NCBI RefSeq assembly: GCF_027270735.1
Contig: NZ_JAPWIJ010000001.1
Location: 248,001 to 312,000 of the forward strand
Length of the DNA: 64,000 nucleotides
From: Rhodococcus ruber
GTDB taxonomy: Bacteria > Actinomycetota > Actinomycetes > Mycobacteriales > Mycobacteriaceae
Reading direction: 5' to 3'
Below the pieces are notes generated by a model. That model saw nothing but the letters and a program-made list of their open reading frames with translations. It was not told the origin of the DNA and ran no database searches. The translations under genes and the position numbers were made by a program. This document shows positions 8,045 through 17,638 of the stretch, one piece after another (the stretch's first letter is position 1; each line of letters starts with the position of its first letter).

Positions 8045-9136
8045 TCACGAAATTCCCGTCGGATAGTGCAAGGGCAATCCAGTCTCTCCGACACCGAGTT
8101 CGAGGATCGCCCATTGACGTGGGTCGATAGCCAAGAGGCCGTGGTTGGACACGATCAACGAGGTTCCTCGGAACGCAACCGACGCGGGGGTCGAGTACGG
8201 AATCGAGCGGGTCACGCGATCCACCAGGGTCGGTAGCTCGGCCACCATCGCCCCGTTGTTCGGGTCGACCACCTGGATCGAATTGATGAGCGGGTTCGAG
8301 ATCGGCAGGTAGATGCGACCGCTCGTTCCGATGGCCAGACCGTCACCCTGCGCGACGACCGCCACGCGCTCCAACGGACCGGGTGAACCGGTGGAGTCGA
8401 GCGCAATTCGGTAGAGCACGCCACGGCCGATCGTGCCGATATCCGGGGTCAGCGACATGGTCACCACGAAGTTCAGCCGACCCGATGCATCGAACTGCAT
8501 ACCGTTGACACTGTATATCGACGCGAAATCTTGGTTCTGATACCAGATTTCGGCTGCCCCACCTCCCGCAGGTACCTTCCAGACGGTGGCCTGGTTCAGG
8601 TCGCTGACATACATGGTTCCGTCGGGGGCGAAAGTGCCCCAGTTCGGCCACGCGGGCCGGTCGACGGGCGACGGCTCACAAGCAGTGCTCACAGTCCCCG
8701 CACAGATCGGCAGATTCGCGAATGTCGCATAGACCGATTGCGTACCGGTCGCGGGGTCGATCCTCACGGCCCGTGCACCCGAGTAGTCGAGGGCGTACAC
8801 CCGGCCGTCCCCGTCGAGGGTGATCCCGTTGACGCCGTGCTCGGCAGGTTCGTGATCCATCACGGAGTAGGTAGCGAGCAGTCGACCGTCAGAATTCCAA
8901 TGCCACACGTCCGCAGGCGAATTCGGCCGATTCGATCCCGACCAGATGCTTCCGTCGTCAGGATCGATTGCCATCCCCTCGGGCTGCCCCGGCAGCGGAA
9001 CCACGGCGATGTCTCTGGTCTGCCCGTATCCGAGGGGCTCTGGCGCGGGGGCAGGCTCGGCTACTGCCTCGGGTAGACCGGAGAAACAGATCGCGAGCAT
9101 CGCCGCAACGAGAACCCAGGTTCGACGCTGCGTCAT
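8045..9136 (-). CDS. Secreted SMP-30/NHL-like beta-propeller protein
   Basis: A 363-residue secreted protein. It has a signal peptide (TWVLVAAMLAICFSGLPEAVAEPAPAPEP, cleavage expected after AVA) and a six-bladed propeller of the SMP-30/gluconolactonase/NHL class: PGQPEGMAIDPDDGSIW, VNGITLDGDGRVYALDYSG, WGTFAPDGTMYVSDLNQ, GDGLAIGTSGRIYLP. The ATG at 9136 overlaps the stop of the upstream gene by ATGA, which fixes the start; the frame remains open far upstream but that part is antisense to another gene. It is the middle gene of a three-gene exported-protein operon. Enzymatic activity (lactonase) or a scaffold role cannot be distinguished. Confidence 0.75.
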   Translation of the reverse strand: MTQRRTWVLVAAMLAICFSGLPEAVAEPAPAPEPLGYGQTRDIAVVPLPGQPEGMAIDPDDGSIWSGSNRPNSPADVWHWNSDGRLLATYSVMDHEPAEHGVNGITLDGDGRVYALDYSGARAVRIDPATGTQSVYATFANLPICAGTVSTACEPSPVDRPAWPNWGTFAPDGTMYVSDLNQATVWKVPAGGGAAEIWYQNQDFASIYSVNGMQFDASGRLNFVVTMSLTPDIGTIGRGVLYRIALDSTGSPGPLERVAVVAQGDGLAIGTSGRIYLPISNPLINSIQVVDPNNGAMVAELPTLVDRVTRSIPYSTPASVAFRGTSLIVSNHGLLAIDPRQWAILELGVGETGLPLHYPTGIS

Positions 9137-10257
9137 CGTGGAGTGATGGAACCGAGGAAGGACGTGGTCCAGACAGCCGAATTCGCAGATCCCGCTGGAT
9201 CGTTCGTCGGAACCAGGCCGTTCAGCGTCACCTGTCCACCGGCCAGACCACGGCCGAGTTGCGGTGGCAGAGTGAAGCCACAGGACTGCTGGACGGTATC
9301 CGCTCCGACAGCCAGATCGGTACGACGACATTGCCCGGTAGAGGTTGCCGTGAGTGCGGGTGTGACGCCGAAGCTCGTGATACTCAGCGACGCGCCGAAA
9401 TCCGGAGACGACGGGTTCTGATAGCAGATCGACGCGTTGGCGGCGACGTCCTCGGACGGCTCGGTCGATGCCGCTCCGGTGGCCGGGTCCACCGAGACGG
9501 AGTGGATCTCCGTAGTGCGCACTCCACCCGGGCATGCCGGGGTGGAACCGGTCGACATCGAATTGACCTCGCGTCCGACGCTGTACTTCACCGAGCCGGT
9601 CGGCTGCGGAGTTCCTGGTACGGGCTCGGCCACCGGAGCAGTTCCCTCGCCCAGTGTGTACAAAGTCCACAGCGAGCCGGTTCGACCGTCCGGCAACCGA
9701 AGCGGATTGGCGACCGAGTTGCTGGTCGCGACCCCGTCGGTGACCCCGGAGTCGTTGGGCTGCACTCGCAGAACACAATCGACGGCGCCGCGCCCCGGCG
9801 AGCCGATCATGAACTCGAGCCCGCAGGGACCGTTCATCGACAACCTGCCGAGACCAGGAGCGGTCAGCACCCCCCACTGGTCGAGAAACGCCTGGCCGTC
9901 GACCGTCGGGCCGTCGCACACGTAGATCGGTCCGACGTTCTGGGCGGTGGGATCGAGCAGGAAACCCGTCGACGGATCGTTGGTGAAGGTGTACATCCGC
10001 GCGTCGAGCCGCTCGACCACGGTCAGCGAGCGCGGGGATCCGAAGTAGTCGTTGCACGCGGAATTGTCGGCTTCGGTGGGTCGCTGCCCGCTGTCGACCG
10101 TGCGGTAGACACTGAAGCTACCGGGTCCGTTCTCGATCGAGCCGAGGATCGTGGCGGGGGCCGGTGCCGGGCCGGGCGCAGCGTTCGCCGCGATCGTCGG
10201 GCACACGGCCACGACCGCCGCCGTCACTACAGCAACCTGTACTCCACGACTCTTCAC
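9133..10257 (-). CDS. Secreted protein of unknown function with cysteine pairs
   Basis: A 374-residue exported protein. The start is GTG at 10257, with GGGGG eight bases upstream; it opens VKSRGVQVAVVTAAVVAVCP and has a signal peptide ending in ANAAPG. The mature part carries several cysteines (SACNDYF, YVCDG, GPCGLEF, VDCVLR, CQQS-like context near the C-terminus) that could form disulphides outside the cell. It is rich in Pro, Gly, Ser and Thr. I do not recognise a domain. An in-frame opening to 10425 exists but its sequence is Arg-rich and lacks a signal peptide. It is the first gene of the operon with the SMP-30-like and PQQ-like proteins, suggesting a shared surface role. Confidence 0.65.
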   Translation of the reverse strand: MKSRGVQVAVVTAAVVAVCPTIAANAAPGPAPAPATILGSIENGPGSFSVYRTVDSGQRPTEADNSACNDYFGSPRSLTVVERLDARMYTFTNDPSTGFLLDPTAQNVGPIYVCDGPTVDGQAFLDQWGVLTAPGLGRLSMNGPCGLEFMIGSPGRGAVDCVLRVQPNDSGVTDGVATSNSVANPLRLPDGRTGSLWTLYTLGEGTAPVAEPVPGTPQPTGSVKYSVGREVNSMSTGSTPACPGGVRTTEIHSVSVDPATGAASTEPSEDVAANASICYQNPSSPDFGASLSITSFGVTPALTATSTGQCRRTDLAVGADTVQQSCGFTLPPQLGRGLAGGQVTLNGLVPTNDPAGSANSAVWTTSFLGSITPR

Positions 10258-10512
10258 GACATATCCCCCGGAAAAATTCGGACCAGGCTTTGTGCCCGGT
10301 CTACGGCGACCCCAGCGGAGACGGTAGCGCAACAGGCGTTGAGAAACCAGCCCCATGATGCCCCACCGACACGATCGCGGGGCACTCCCCCAGAACTGTC
10401 CAACCAACCGTCGAGGAGCTGGCAATCGAAAGTTTGACGACCCTGGGCAAAGATCGTTACAGCAGCTATCGTTCGTGCCGATAGGCCTCCCTCAACCCCA
10501 GAAGGGCACAAC

Positions 10513-11163
10513 ATGAAGAGACGTTGGCTCGCGTATTCCACTGCAGTACTGGCTATTTCCGCCTCGGCGGTAGTACTTCCCGCCGGCGTGGCCTCTGCTG
10601 CACCATGTTCGGATGTCGATATCTCCTTCGCTCGCGGTACCGGCGAGCTCCCCGGACTCGGCATCACCGGCACGCCGTTCGTCAACAGCCTCAAATCTCA
10701 GCTGACGGACCGCTCGGTGAGCACCTACGCCGTCAACTACGCCGCAGACTTCACCCAGGCAAGCGCGGGCCCCGGATCCCGTGACCTCGTCGCACACCTG
10801 AATTCCGTTGCCGCATCGTGCCCTTCGACGAAGTTCGTGATCGGTGGATATTCGCAAGGAGCCACCGTGGTGACCAACGCCGTCGGCCTGCGCACTCCCA
10901 GCAGTTTCACCGGTGCCGTCATTCCCGCCGACCTGGCTTCCCGGGTCGAGGCAGTCGTGGTGTTCGGCAACCCATTCGGCCTGCTCGGGCAGAAGATCGA
11001 AACATCCAGCAGCACATACGGTTCACGTACGACCAGCTTCTGTAACTTCGGCGATCCGGTATGCCAGATAGGCGGATTCAACGCCTTCGCACACCTTCAG
11101 TACGGTACGAACGGCTCCACCACGCAGGGCGCACAGTTCGCCGCCACGCAAGTTCGCACCTGA
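10513..11163 (+). CDS. Cutinase-family secreted esterase
   Basis: A 216-residue secreted alpha/beta hydrolase of the cutinase family (actinobacterial Culp type). It has a signal peptide (residues 1-30, ending in VASAAP), the family start CSDVDISFARGTGELPGLG, the nucleophile elbow GGYSQGA, the Asp region FCNFGDPVCQ and the His region FAHLQYG, giving a complete Ser-Asp-His triad with disulphide cysteines. Such enzymes hydrolyse short- to medium-chain esters, lipids or cutin-like polymers. ATG 10513 follows AGAAGGG. The 255 bases upstream hold the promoters of this gene and of the divergent secreted protein; I see no clear hexamers there. Confidence 0.92.
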   Translation: MKRRWLAYSTAVLAISASAVVLPAGVASAAPCSDVDISFARGTGELPGLGITGTPFVNSLKSQLTDRSVSTYAVNYAADFTQASAGPGSRDLVAHLNSVAASCPSTKFVIGGYSQGATVVTNAVGLRTPSSFTGAVIPADLASRVEAVVVFGNPFGLLGQKIETSSSTYGSRTTSFCNFGDPVCQIGGFNAFAHLQYGTNGSTTQGAQFAATQVRT

Positions 11164-11170
11164 TTTCGGC

Positions 11171-12262
11171 TCAGGGGCGCAGATTCAATCCCGTCGTCGT
11201 CGAGAAGTAGTGCACCGTCTCGGCGCGCGGCGCGATTCGAATGACGTCACCCTGAGAGGGAGTCGAGATGTCGGGGATTCGAGCGATGATCTGCGTCCCC
11301 AGCGTGCCGAGATTCGACGCGTCCTCGACGGTGCGGCCGTAGATGTAGGCATCTGCACCGAGTTCCTCGACGACGTCGACAACGATGTCGGTACCGGAAT
11401 CGGACAGCGTCCATGCTTCCGGGCGCACGCCCATCGTCACGCGGCTGCCGTCGACGCGGTCGGCAATCGACCGCTCGATGGGCACCGTCAGCGATCCGAT
11501 TTTTGCGGCACCGGCGACGACGTCCACCTCGAACAGGTTCATCGCGGGCGAGCCGATGAAGCCTGCAACGAACGCATTGACCGGGCGCTCGTAGAGCTCC
11601 TTCGGGCTGGCGCACTGTTGCAGCACACCGGCTTTCATGATCGCCACCCGATCTCCCATGGTCATGGCCTCGACCTGATCGTGGGTGACGTACACCGTGG
11701 TGGTGCCGAGCCTGCGCTGCAGCAAGGAGATCTGCGTGCGGGTCTGGACGCGTAGCTTGGCGTCGAGGTTCGACAGCGGCTCGTCCATGAGGAACACCTG
11801 CGGGTTCCGCACGATCGCACGGCCCATCGCAACGCGCTGGCGCTGACCACCGGAGAGCGCCTTGGGTTTACGGCCGAGGTAGTCGGTCAGGTCCAGAATC
11901 TTCGCCGCTTCCTCGACGCGTCGACCCACCTCTGCCTTGTCCATACCGGCGATCTGCAACGCGAAGCCCATGTTCTTGGCGACGGTCATGTGCGGGTACA
12001 GCGCATAGTTCTGGAACACCATCGCGATGTCGCGTTCCTTGGGTGCCAGCGAGGTGACGTCGCGATCACCGATCTTGATGGCACCGTAGTCGACGTCCTC
12101 CAGCCCGGCGAGCATGCGCAGGGAGGTGGACTTTCCGCAGCCGGACGGGCCGACGAGAACGAGGAATTCGCCGTCCTCGATGGCGAGGTCCAACGACTCG
12201 ACCGCGGCGACGTCCGATCCCGGGTAGAGCTTGGTCGCTCCTTCGTACGTGACCTGTGCCAT
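11171..12262 (-). CDS. Sugar ABC transporter ATP-binding protein (MsiK/UgpC/MalK type)
   Basis: A 363-residue CUT1-family ATPase. The Walker A is GPSGCGKS, the Q-loop VFQNYALYPHMTV, the signature LSGGQRQRVAMGRAI, Walker B VFLMDEPLSNLDAK and the switch His is in VYVTHDQVEAMT; a C-terminal TOBE/OB regulatory domain follows from ~240. It energises carbohydrate uptake on the inner face of the membrane. It is the last gene of the minus-strand galactoside operon, 21 bases behind galK. The plus-strand half of the locus supplies a binding protein and two permeases but no ATPase, so this is their likely motor. MsiK-like ATPases can also serve several transporters. Confidence 0.93.
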   Translation of the reverse strand: MAQVTYEGATKLYPGSDVAAVESLDLAIEDGEFLVLVGPSGCGKSTSLRMLAGLEDVDYGAIKIGDRDVTSLAPKERDIAMVFQNYALYPHMTVAKNMGFALQIAGMDKAEVGRRVEEAAKILDLTDYLGRKPKALSGGQRQRVAMGRAIVRNPQVFLMDEPLSNLDAKLRVQTRTQISLLQRRLGTTTVYVTHDQVEAMTMGDRVAIMKAGVLQQCASPKELYERPVNAFVAGFIGSPAMNLFEVDVVAGAAKIGSLTVPIERSIADRVDGSRVTMGVRPEAWTLSDSGTDIVVDVVEELGADAYIYGRTVEDASNLGTLGTQIIARIPDISTPSQGDVIRIAPRAETVHYFSTTTGLNLRP

Positions 12263-12283
12263 GGGAGTGCTCCTTTGTAGAGG

Positions 12284-13450
12284 TTAGAAGAATCGATGTG
12301 CGGAGCCGGCGGGCTCGGCGCGGAGAAATGTGGGTTTCGGTAGTCCGGATCGTGCTGCGCTGGAGTCGATCTCGATCACCACGGCATCGACGATGTCCGA
12401 CGGCACCAAGGCAATGGCCGATCCGCCGAAGCCTCCGCCGGTCATGCGAGCCCCGTGCGCACCTGCGCGAAGCGCTGCGTCCACGGCACTGTCGAGTTCC
12501 GGAGAGCTGACCTCGTAATCGTCTCGCAACGACACGTGCGAGGCCGTCATCAACGCACCGAGTTCGGAGCCTGCGGCACCGCGGTCGAGTAGCCCGGCCG
12601 CCTGCTCCACCCGCCCGATCTCACTGATGATGTGGCGAACTCGCGAGACCAGAGTGTCGTCGACGAGGCGCGAGACGGTCTGTTCGAGATCGAGGCCGCG
12701 CAGCGTCGTGACGCCCAACTCGGCGTACGCGGTGTCGAGCGACTTCCGACGCGCTCCGTACTGACCGTCGACCAGCCGATGCGGGGCGTTGGTGTCGATG
12801 ACCAGCAGCCGGGTTCCCGACGCGTCGAGATCGAGGGGGATCTGACGCGTCGACCCGTCGAGACAATCGAGCAACAGCGCATGTCCCGGCTGAGCCGACA
12901 TCGCAATGTTCTGATCCATGCCGCCCGTCGACGCTCCGGCGATCTCGTTCTCGGCTCGAATACTGGCGTCGATCAGTACGTTTCGATCGACCTGCAGACC
13001 GAACAGCTCACTGATCGCCAGGGCGAACGAGCACTCGAGGGCCGCCGAGCTGGAGAGGCCCGAACCCACCGGCACCGAGGAATGCACGGCCACATCGACT
13101 CCGCCGACTCCATGCTCCAGCAGGGCCCAGGCCACGCCTGCCACGTATGCCGACCAACCCGCGGGTGCACCTGGACCTATCTCCGCGAGCTCACCCGTCC
13201 ACGACTCGTCGGTGTGCGTCGATACGGCGCGCATCACCGTGTCCTCGCGGCGACGTACAGCGACTGCCGTGGCGTACGGCAGCGCGAACGGCAACACGAG
13301 CCCGCCTGCGTAATCGATGTGCTCCCCGATGAGGTTGACCCGGCCCGGTGCGATCCAGACGCCCTCGGGTTCACCGCCGAACGCGCTACGAAACAGCGCT
13401 GCGGCCCCGTCCGCGAGATCTTCCTCGGCGACGACATCGAGCCACTTCAT
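12284..13450 (-). CDS. galK: Galactokinase
   Basis: A 388-residue galactokinase of the GHMP kinase family, phosphorylating galactose to galactose-1-phosphate in the Leloir pathway. Motifs: substrate-binding GRVNLIGEHIDYAGG near the N-terminus, ATP-binding PVGSGLSSSAALE, and C-terminal ARMTGGGFGGSAIAL. ATG 13450 overlaps the galT stop by ATGA, which decides the start; the frame continues to 13630 but without family sequence. It lies between galT and the sugar ABC ATPase. galE is not in the window and must be elsewhere. Confidence 0.96.
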   Translation of the reverse strand: MKWLDVVAEEDLADGAAALFRSAFGGEPEGVWIAPGRVNLIGEHIDYAGGLVLPFALPYATAVAVRRREDTVMRAVSTHTDESWTGELAEIGPGAPAGWSAYVAGVAWALLEHGVGGVDVAVHSSVPVGSGLSSSAALECSFALAISELFGLQVDRNVLIDASIRAENEIAGASTGGMDQNIAMSAQPGHALLLDCLDGSTRQIPLDLDASGTRLLVIDTNAPHRLVDGQYGARRKSLDTAYAELGVTTLRGLDLEQTVSRLVDDTLVSRVRHIISEIGRVEQAAGLLDRGAAGSELGALMTASHVSLRDDYEVSSPELDSAVDAALRAGAHGARMTGGGFGGSAIALVPSDIVDAVVIEIDSSAARSGLPKPTFLRAEPAGSAHRFF

Positions 13451-14592
13451 CCGAGTACCTCGCGCAATCGATCCGCGATCCGTTCCGGCGTGGTGTCGTT
13501 GACCCACGCGCCCATCGCCGATTCCGACCCGGCCAAGAACTTCATTCGACCCGGTGAGCGCATCATCGAAAACAGTTGCAGGTGCAGCCGTCCCAGTTCG
13601 CGATCGGCTCCCACGGGAGCTTGGTGCCACGCCGAGATGTACGGCACCTCGTCGACGCCCTCGAAGAACGCATCGACTCCGCGCAGCAGATGTCGGTAGA
13701 CCCCGGCAAGTTCGTCACGCTCTGCGTCGTTCAACTCGGCGAGGTCCGCCACATCGCGGCGAGGGGCGAGATGAACCTCGACCGGCCACCGTGACGCCGC
13801 CGGGACGTAGGCGACCCAGTGCTCGGCGTCGACCACGATGCGTCGACCCGAACGCAGTTCGGCAGCGAGGACATCGGCCAGCAGTACTCGTCCGGTGCTC
13901 TCGAAGTGCTTGCGAGACTGCCGCATCAGCGCGTCGGTCCGAGGTGGGAGGTAGGGGTAGGCGTAGATCTGACCGTGCGGGTGCGTCAGCGTGACGCCGA
14001 TTTCCTTGCCGCGGTTCTCGAAGCAGAAGACCTGTTGCACGCCGGGGATCGCGGAGAGTGCGGCGGTGCGGTCGGCCCAGACGTCGATGATGGTGCGGAC
14101 CCGAGAGAGCTCCAGCGAGACGAAGGAAGCGTCGGGATTGCTCGCGAAACAGATCACCTCACAGCGCCCGGTGCCGGGCGCGAGTGGCCACAGCGACTCA
14201 CCGTCCACCTCTGCCGGAAGTGTCTGTTGTGCAGCAGTTTCGGACAGTGATGGGAAACGGTTCTCGAACACCACCACGTCGTAATCTGCAGCCGGGATCT
14301 CCGTCGCCGGCCGGTCCGGTCGACTCGGTGCCAACGGTGATGCGTCGGCCGGCGGCAAGAACGTGCGGTCCATCCGCTGGGCGGCGATGACGATCCATTC
14401 GCCGGTGAGAACGTCGAATCGCATCTGCGACTGCGACATCGACGGCGCAAGAGCGCGGGTATCGACCAGGTCGCGGGTGGCTCCACCGGAGACGTAGGGC
14501 TCGGTGTCGTCGTAATAGATCAGCTCACGGCCGTCGGCCAGAGTGGTCGACGTCTTGCGCAGTGCGTGCGTCGTGGCGTCATGCGCGGTCAT
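13447..14592 (-). CDS. galT: Galactose-1-phosphate uridylyltransferase
   Basis: A 381-residue class-I GalT of the HIT superfamily, exchanging UMP between UDP-glucose and galactose-1-phosphate. The active-site motif is LTHPHGQIYAYPYLPPR, with the nucleophilic second His of HPH; N-terminal MRFDVLTGEWIVIAAQR and FENRFPSL are family blocks, and EVHLAPRRDVADL follows in the second half. ATG 14592 overlaps the end of the DeoR gene by 14 bases, and the 3' end overlaps galK by ATGA. The pathway position (DeoR, galT, galK) is a standard actinobacterial galactose arrangement. Confidence 0.96.
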   Translation of the reverse strand: MTAHDATTHALRKTSTTLADGRELIYYDDTEPYVSGGATRDLVDTRALAPSMSQSQMRFDVLTGEWIVIAAQRMDRTFLPPADASPLAPSRPDRPATEIPAADYDVVVFENRFPSLSETAAQQTLPAEVDGESLWPLAPGTGRCEVICFASNPDASFVSLELSRVRTIIDVWADRTAALSAIPGVQQVFCFENRGKEIGVTLTHPHGQIYAYPYLPPRTDALMRQSRKHFESTGRVLLADVLAAELRSGRRIVVDAEHWVAYVPAASRWPVEVHLAPRRDVADLAELNDAERDELAGVYRHLLRGVDAFFEGVDEVPYISAWHQAPVGADRELGRLHLQLFSMMRSPGRMKFLAGSESAMGAWVNDTTPERIADRLREVLG

Positions 14593-15394
14593 CGAGTACT
14601 CGTTCCTCGTTCGTGTCGACAGGTTCTCCGGCGATCACCACGTCGTCGATCACCTCGGACAACGCGTCCTGGACGCCGGGATCGAGTCCGGCATCGGTGA
14701 CGAACACGTCGACGCGAGAGAGCGGGATGGTATTGGCGAGGGCGCGGACACCCCACTTGGTGTGGTCGGCCAGCACGATGACGCGTCGAGACGACGCCAC
14801 CAGTGCCTGATTGGTCTGCGCCTCCATGAGATTGGGGCAGGTGAGCCCCGATTCGATGTCCACCCCGTGCGTTCCGAGGAACAGCATGTCCAGGTGGATG
14901 CTCTGCAGTGCGCTGACCGTGAGTGGCCCGACCAGCGCGTAGGACGGCGTGCGTTCCCCGCCGGTGAGCAACACGGTTTGATCCGTCCGGCCGCCGGTGT
15001 GAAAGACCTCGGCAACAGGGAGTGAATTGGTGACGACCGTGATGTCCGGGACGTCGAGTAGCTCCTGGGCGAGAGCATGTGTCGTGGTGCCGCCGGAAAT
15101 GCCGATCGACGTTCCCGGTCGAACGAATCGCGCTGCGGCCTTCGCAATAGCGGACTTGGCATCTCGATCGAGTTCGGACTTGGCCGAGAACCCCGGCTCG
15201 AACACGCTGGCCGATCGCGGCAGCGTGACGCCGCCGTGTACTCGTTCGACCAGACCGCGGGCGACGAGCTCGTTGACGTCGCGCCGAATGGTCATGTCCG
15301 ACACCGACAGTGCTGCGCCGAGATCTGCGACCTTGACCGCGCCCTCGGCCGTCACCTGGTCGAGGATCTTCTGCTGACGCTGATGGGCGAGCAT
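14579..15394 (-). CDS. DeoR-family transcriptional regulator
   Basis: A 271-residue DeoR/GlpR-type regulator. The N-terminal winged HTH is VKVADLGAALSVSDMTIRRD followed by LVERVHGGV; the C-terminal sugar-phosphate sensor domain contains IGISGGTTTHALAQEL and VLTGGERTPSYALVGP. It starts at ATG 15394, sharing one base with the stop of the GH42 gene (TGATG), so it is translated with the structural genes. It most likely represses the divergent galactoside operons and is relieved by a phosphorylated sugar such as galactose-1-phosphate or tagatose phosphate. Candidate operators lie at 17437-17600. Confidence 0.92.
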   Translation of the reverse strand: MLAHQRQQKILDQVTAEGAVKVADLGAALSVSDMTIRRDVNELVARGLVERVHGGVTLPRSASVFEPGFSAKSELDRDAKSAIAKAAARFVRPGTSIGISGGTTTHALAQELLDVPDITVVTNSLPVAEVFHTGGRTDQTVLLTGGERTPSYALVGPLTVSALQSIHLDMLFLGTHGVDIESGLTCPNLMEAQTNQALVASSRRVIVLADHTKWGVRALANTIPLSRVDVFVTDAGLDPGVQDALSEVIDDVVIAGEPVDTNEERVLDDRA

Positions 15395-17427
15395 CAGCGG
15401 GTCTCGGCGATCACTGCACTACCGCCTGCAGCCACGATCAGCTCACCGTCGACCTGTGCTCCGCCGACCAGGTCCATACCGGTGGCCGGCACGCTGACCT
15501 TGTCGGTTCCGTGGTTGAGTACGAAGAGCCAGGACTGGTCCCCTGCCGATCGTCGCACGATCTCCACATCGGATCCGAGGTCGCGTCGGAGGTCGATACC
15601 GGCTGCAGCACAGAGCTTGTCGGCCAGCGCGTCCCAGCCCGCCGCGTCGTGAACGGCGGCCGCGTACCAGGCGGCACCGGAGCCGACTGCGCGCTTGGTC
15701 AGCGCAGGAACTCCGCGCAGATGACCCTGGGTGTGCCGTGCCAGCACATCGACATCCTCGGACACGGTGAGGTATTCGCTCCAGATCTCGCCGAGGGTCT
15801 CGTCGTCGAGAGTCAGGGTCTCGCCGTCCGCGAGCGGAAAGAACTCCTCGACTCGGACCCCGAGCAGCTCGCGGAAGGCCCCCGGGTACCCGCCGAGTCG
15901 AACATGATCGTCCTCGTCGGCAATTCCCGAGAACGCAGTGACGAGCACCTGCGCACCTGATTCGGCAGCGTCGGCTATCCGCGCGGCAGTCTCGTCGCTG
16001 CACAGGTAGAGAGCCGGAACGACGATCACGTCGTACCCGTCCAGGTCCGTCGACGACGGAACCACGTCGCAGGTCACGCCCGCGGAGGTGAATCCACGAT
16101 GTGCGCGTCGAGCAATCTCCATGGGCTGCATCGCCATCGACGGGTGGCCCTCCTGCTCGCATGCCCACTGCGAGGCCCAGTCGAAGAGCACGGCAACCCG
16201 AGCATCGACCGTGCTGCCGGCCACCGGGGCCATGCGACGCAGAGCGGCACCGAGCTCGACGACCTCGCGCCAGCGGGCGGAGTCCTCGCCTGCGTGCGGA
16301 ACCAGAGCCGAATGGAACTTCTCTGCACCTGCCTTGGAGGCGCGGAATTGGAAGTAGGCGATGCCGTCTGCGCCGCGAGCCATGTGCGCCAGGGAGTTAC
16401 GCATCATCTCGCCGGGAACCTTGGCGCGGTTGATGTGCTGCCAGTTGACGGCACTGGTGGAGTGCTCCATCAACAACCAGGGCCGACGGCCGGCCACGCC
16501 GCGGGTGAGATCGGCCGAGAACGAGAGCTTGTGATGTGCTGCACCGTCCCCTGTTTCGGGTCCGACGAGGTAGTGGTCGGTGGAGACGATGTCCTGCTCG
16601 GGGGCCCACGACGCGTAGTCCATGTTGCCGGCAAGCGCGGGGCCCTGGCCCATACCCACCATGAAGTTCGTGGTGACCGGCACGTCCGGAGTGATCCGGT
16701 TCAGGACGGCCTTCTCGGCGCGGTACTGCTCGAGCAGCGCGTCGGAACAAAAGCGTCGCCAGTCGAGCTGGTGGGTGGGGTTACCGAACGTGGTGCTCAC
16801 CGAGGGAGGAACGATCTCGTCCCAGTCGCTGTAGCGCTGGCTCCAGAAGTCGGTGCCCCACGCGGTGTTGAGGGTCTCGAGGTCGATGTACCTGGCGCTG
16901 AGCCATTCCCGGAACGTGTGGGCACTGTCGTCGGAGTAGCAGAGAGCGTTGTGGCAGCCGAGTTCGTTGGAGACATGCCACATCGCCAGTGCGGGGTGCT
17001 CACCGTAGCGGTGCGCCATCTTCTCGACCAGCGCGAGTGAATGTTCGCGGTAGACAGCGGAACTGGGGCTCCACGTCTGACGACTGCCGATGGCGTAGCG
17101 GTAGCCGCGCTCGTCGACCGGACGCATCTGGGGGTAGGCCGTGGCCAACCAGGGCGGGGGCGACGCGGTAGCCGTGGCCAGGTCGACTCGGATCTCACCC
17201 TGATGCATCAGGTCCATGACGCGATCGAGCCACTCGAAGTCCCACGTCGTGGCAGTCGGTTGCAGCCGGGCCCAGGAGAAAACACCGACGGTGACGAAGT
17301 CGACGCCGGCCTCGTGCATCAGCTCGACGTCGCGATTCCAGACGTCCTCGGACCACTGCTCGGGGTTGTAATCGCCCCCGAAAGAGATACCCCGGGTCGG
17401 CCAGGTGCTGCGTCGCGCTGTGTCCAT
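15394..17427 (-). CDS. Beta-galactosidase, glycoside hydrolase family 42
   Basis: A 677-residue intracellular GH42 beta-galactosidase. It opens with GISFGGDYNPEQWSEDVWNRD, has the acid/base Glu in AMWHVSNELGCHN and the nucleophile Glu in PWLLMEHSTSAVNW, within a TIM barrel, followed by the trimerisation and C-terminal beta domains. There is no signal peptide. ATG 17427 was chosen; an upstream Met at 17448 lies in the control region and inside candidate operators. It hydrolyses beta-galactosides after uptake by the ABC transporter encoded divergently, feeding galactose to galK and galT. It is the first gene of a five-gene operon. Confidence 0.95.
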   Translation of the reverse strand: MDTARRSTWPTRGISFGGDYNPEQWSEDVWNRDVELMHEAGVDFVTVGVFSWARLQPTATTWDFEWLDRVMDLMHQGEIRVDLATATASPPPWLATAYPQMRPVDERGYRYAIGSRQTWSPSSAVYREHSLALVEKMAHRYGEHPALAMWHVSNELGCHNALCYSDDSAHTFREWLSARYIDLETLNTAWGTDFWSQRYSDWDEIVPPSVSTTFGNPTHQLDWRRFCSDALLEQYRAEKAVLNRITPDVPVTTNFMVGMGQGPALAGNMDYASWAPEQDIVSTDHYLVGPETGDGAAHHKLSFSADLTRGVAGRRPWLLMEHSTSAVNWQHINRAKVPGEMMRNSLAHMARGADGIAYFQFRASKAGAEKFHSALVPHAGEDSARWREVVELGAALRRMAPVAGSTVDARVAVLFDWASQWACEQEGHPSMAMQPMEIARRAHRGFTSAGVTCDVVPSSTDLDGYDVIVVPALYLCSDETAARIADAAESGAQVLVTAFSGIADEDDHVRLGGYPGAFRELLGVRVEEFFPLADGETLTLDDETLGEIWSEYLTVSEDVDVLARHTQGHLRGVPALTKRAVGSGAAWYAAAVHDAAGWDALADKLCAAAGIDLRRDLGSDVEIVRRSAGDQSWLFVLNHGTDKVSVPATGMDLVGGAQVDGELIVAAGGSAVIAETR

Positions 17428-17436
17428 GCTCACAAT

Positions 17437-17600
17437 ATGAACGAGCACTTCTCAGATGTCAACATGAATGAACATTTTCCCACTGATGCAGGTGAAAGGT
17501 CCACGAGAAGCTTGACAGACGCTGCTGGGTCATGTTTCTGTAACCTGCATCACCCCGAACGGTCAGCAAACGCACACAGTTGGACACACTGAATGTTCAC
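17437..17600. promoter_or_regulatory. Divergent control region with repeated DeoR-type operator-like sites
   Basis: The 211 bases between the GH42 gene and the binding-protein gene contain ATGAACGAGCACTTCT (from 17437), ATGAATGAACATTTTC (from 17464) and TGAATGTTCACTTCTG (from 17590). They share a TGAACA/TGTTCA core; the first two are direct repeats 27 bases apart and the third lies in the other orientation. A TTGACA -35 hexamer is at 17513-17518 on the plus strand. DeoR-family repressors bind such repeated short sites, and the DeoR gene is part of this locus, so it is the likely binder. The hexamer and repeats are seen; the regulator match is inference. Confidence 0.5.
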
Positions 17601-17638
17601 TTCTGATCGTTATCGATATTTTCCGGCGAAGGATTCTC

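Noticed and set aside
9137-10057. Upstream extension of the SMP-30-like frame
   Set aside because: It lies over the secreted protein gene 9133-10257 in another frame and lacks a signal peptide, whereas ATG 9136 opens a clear one.
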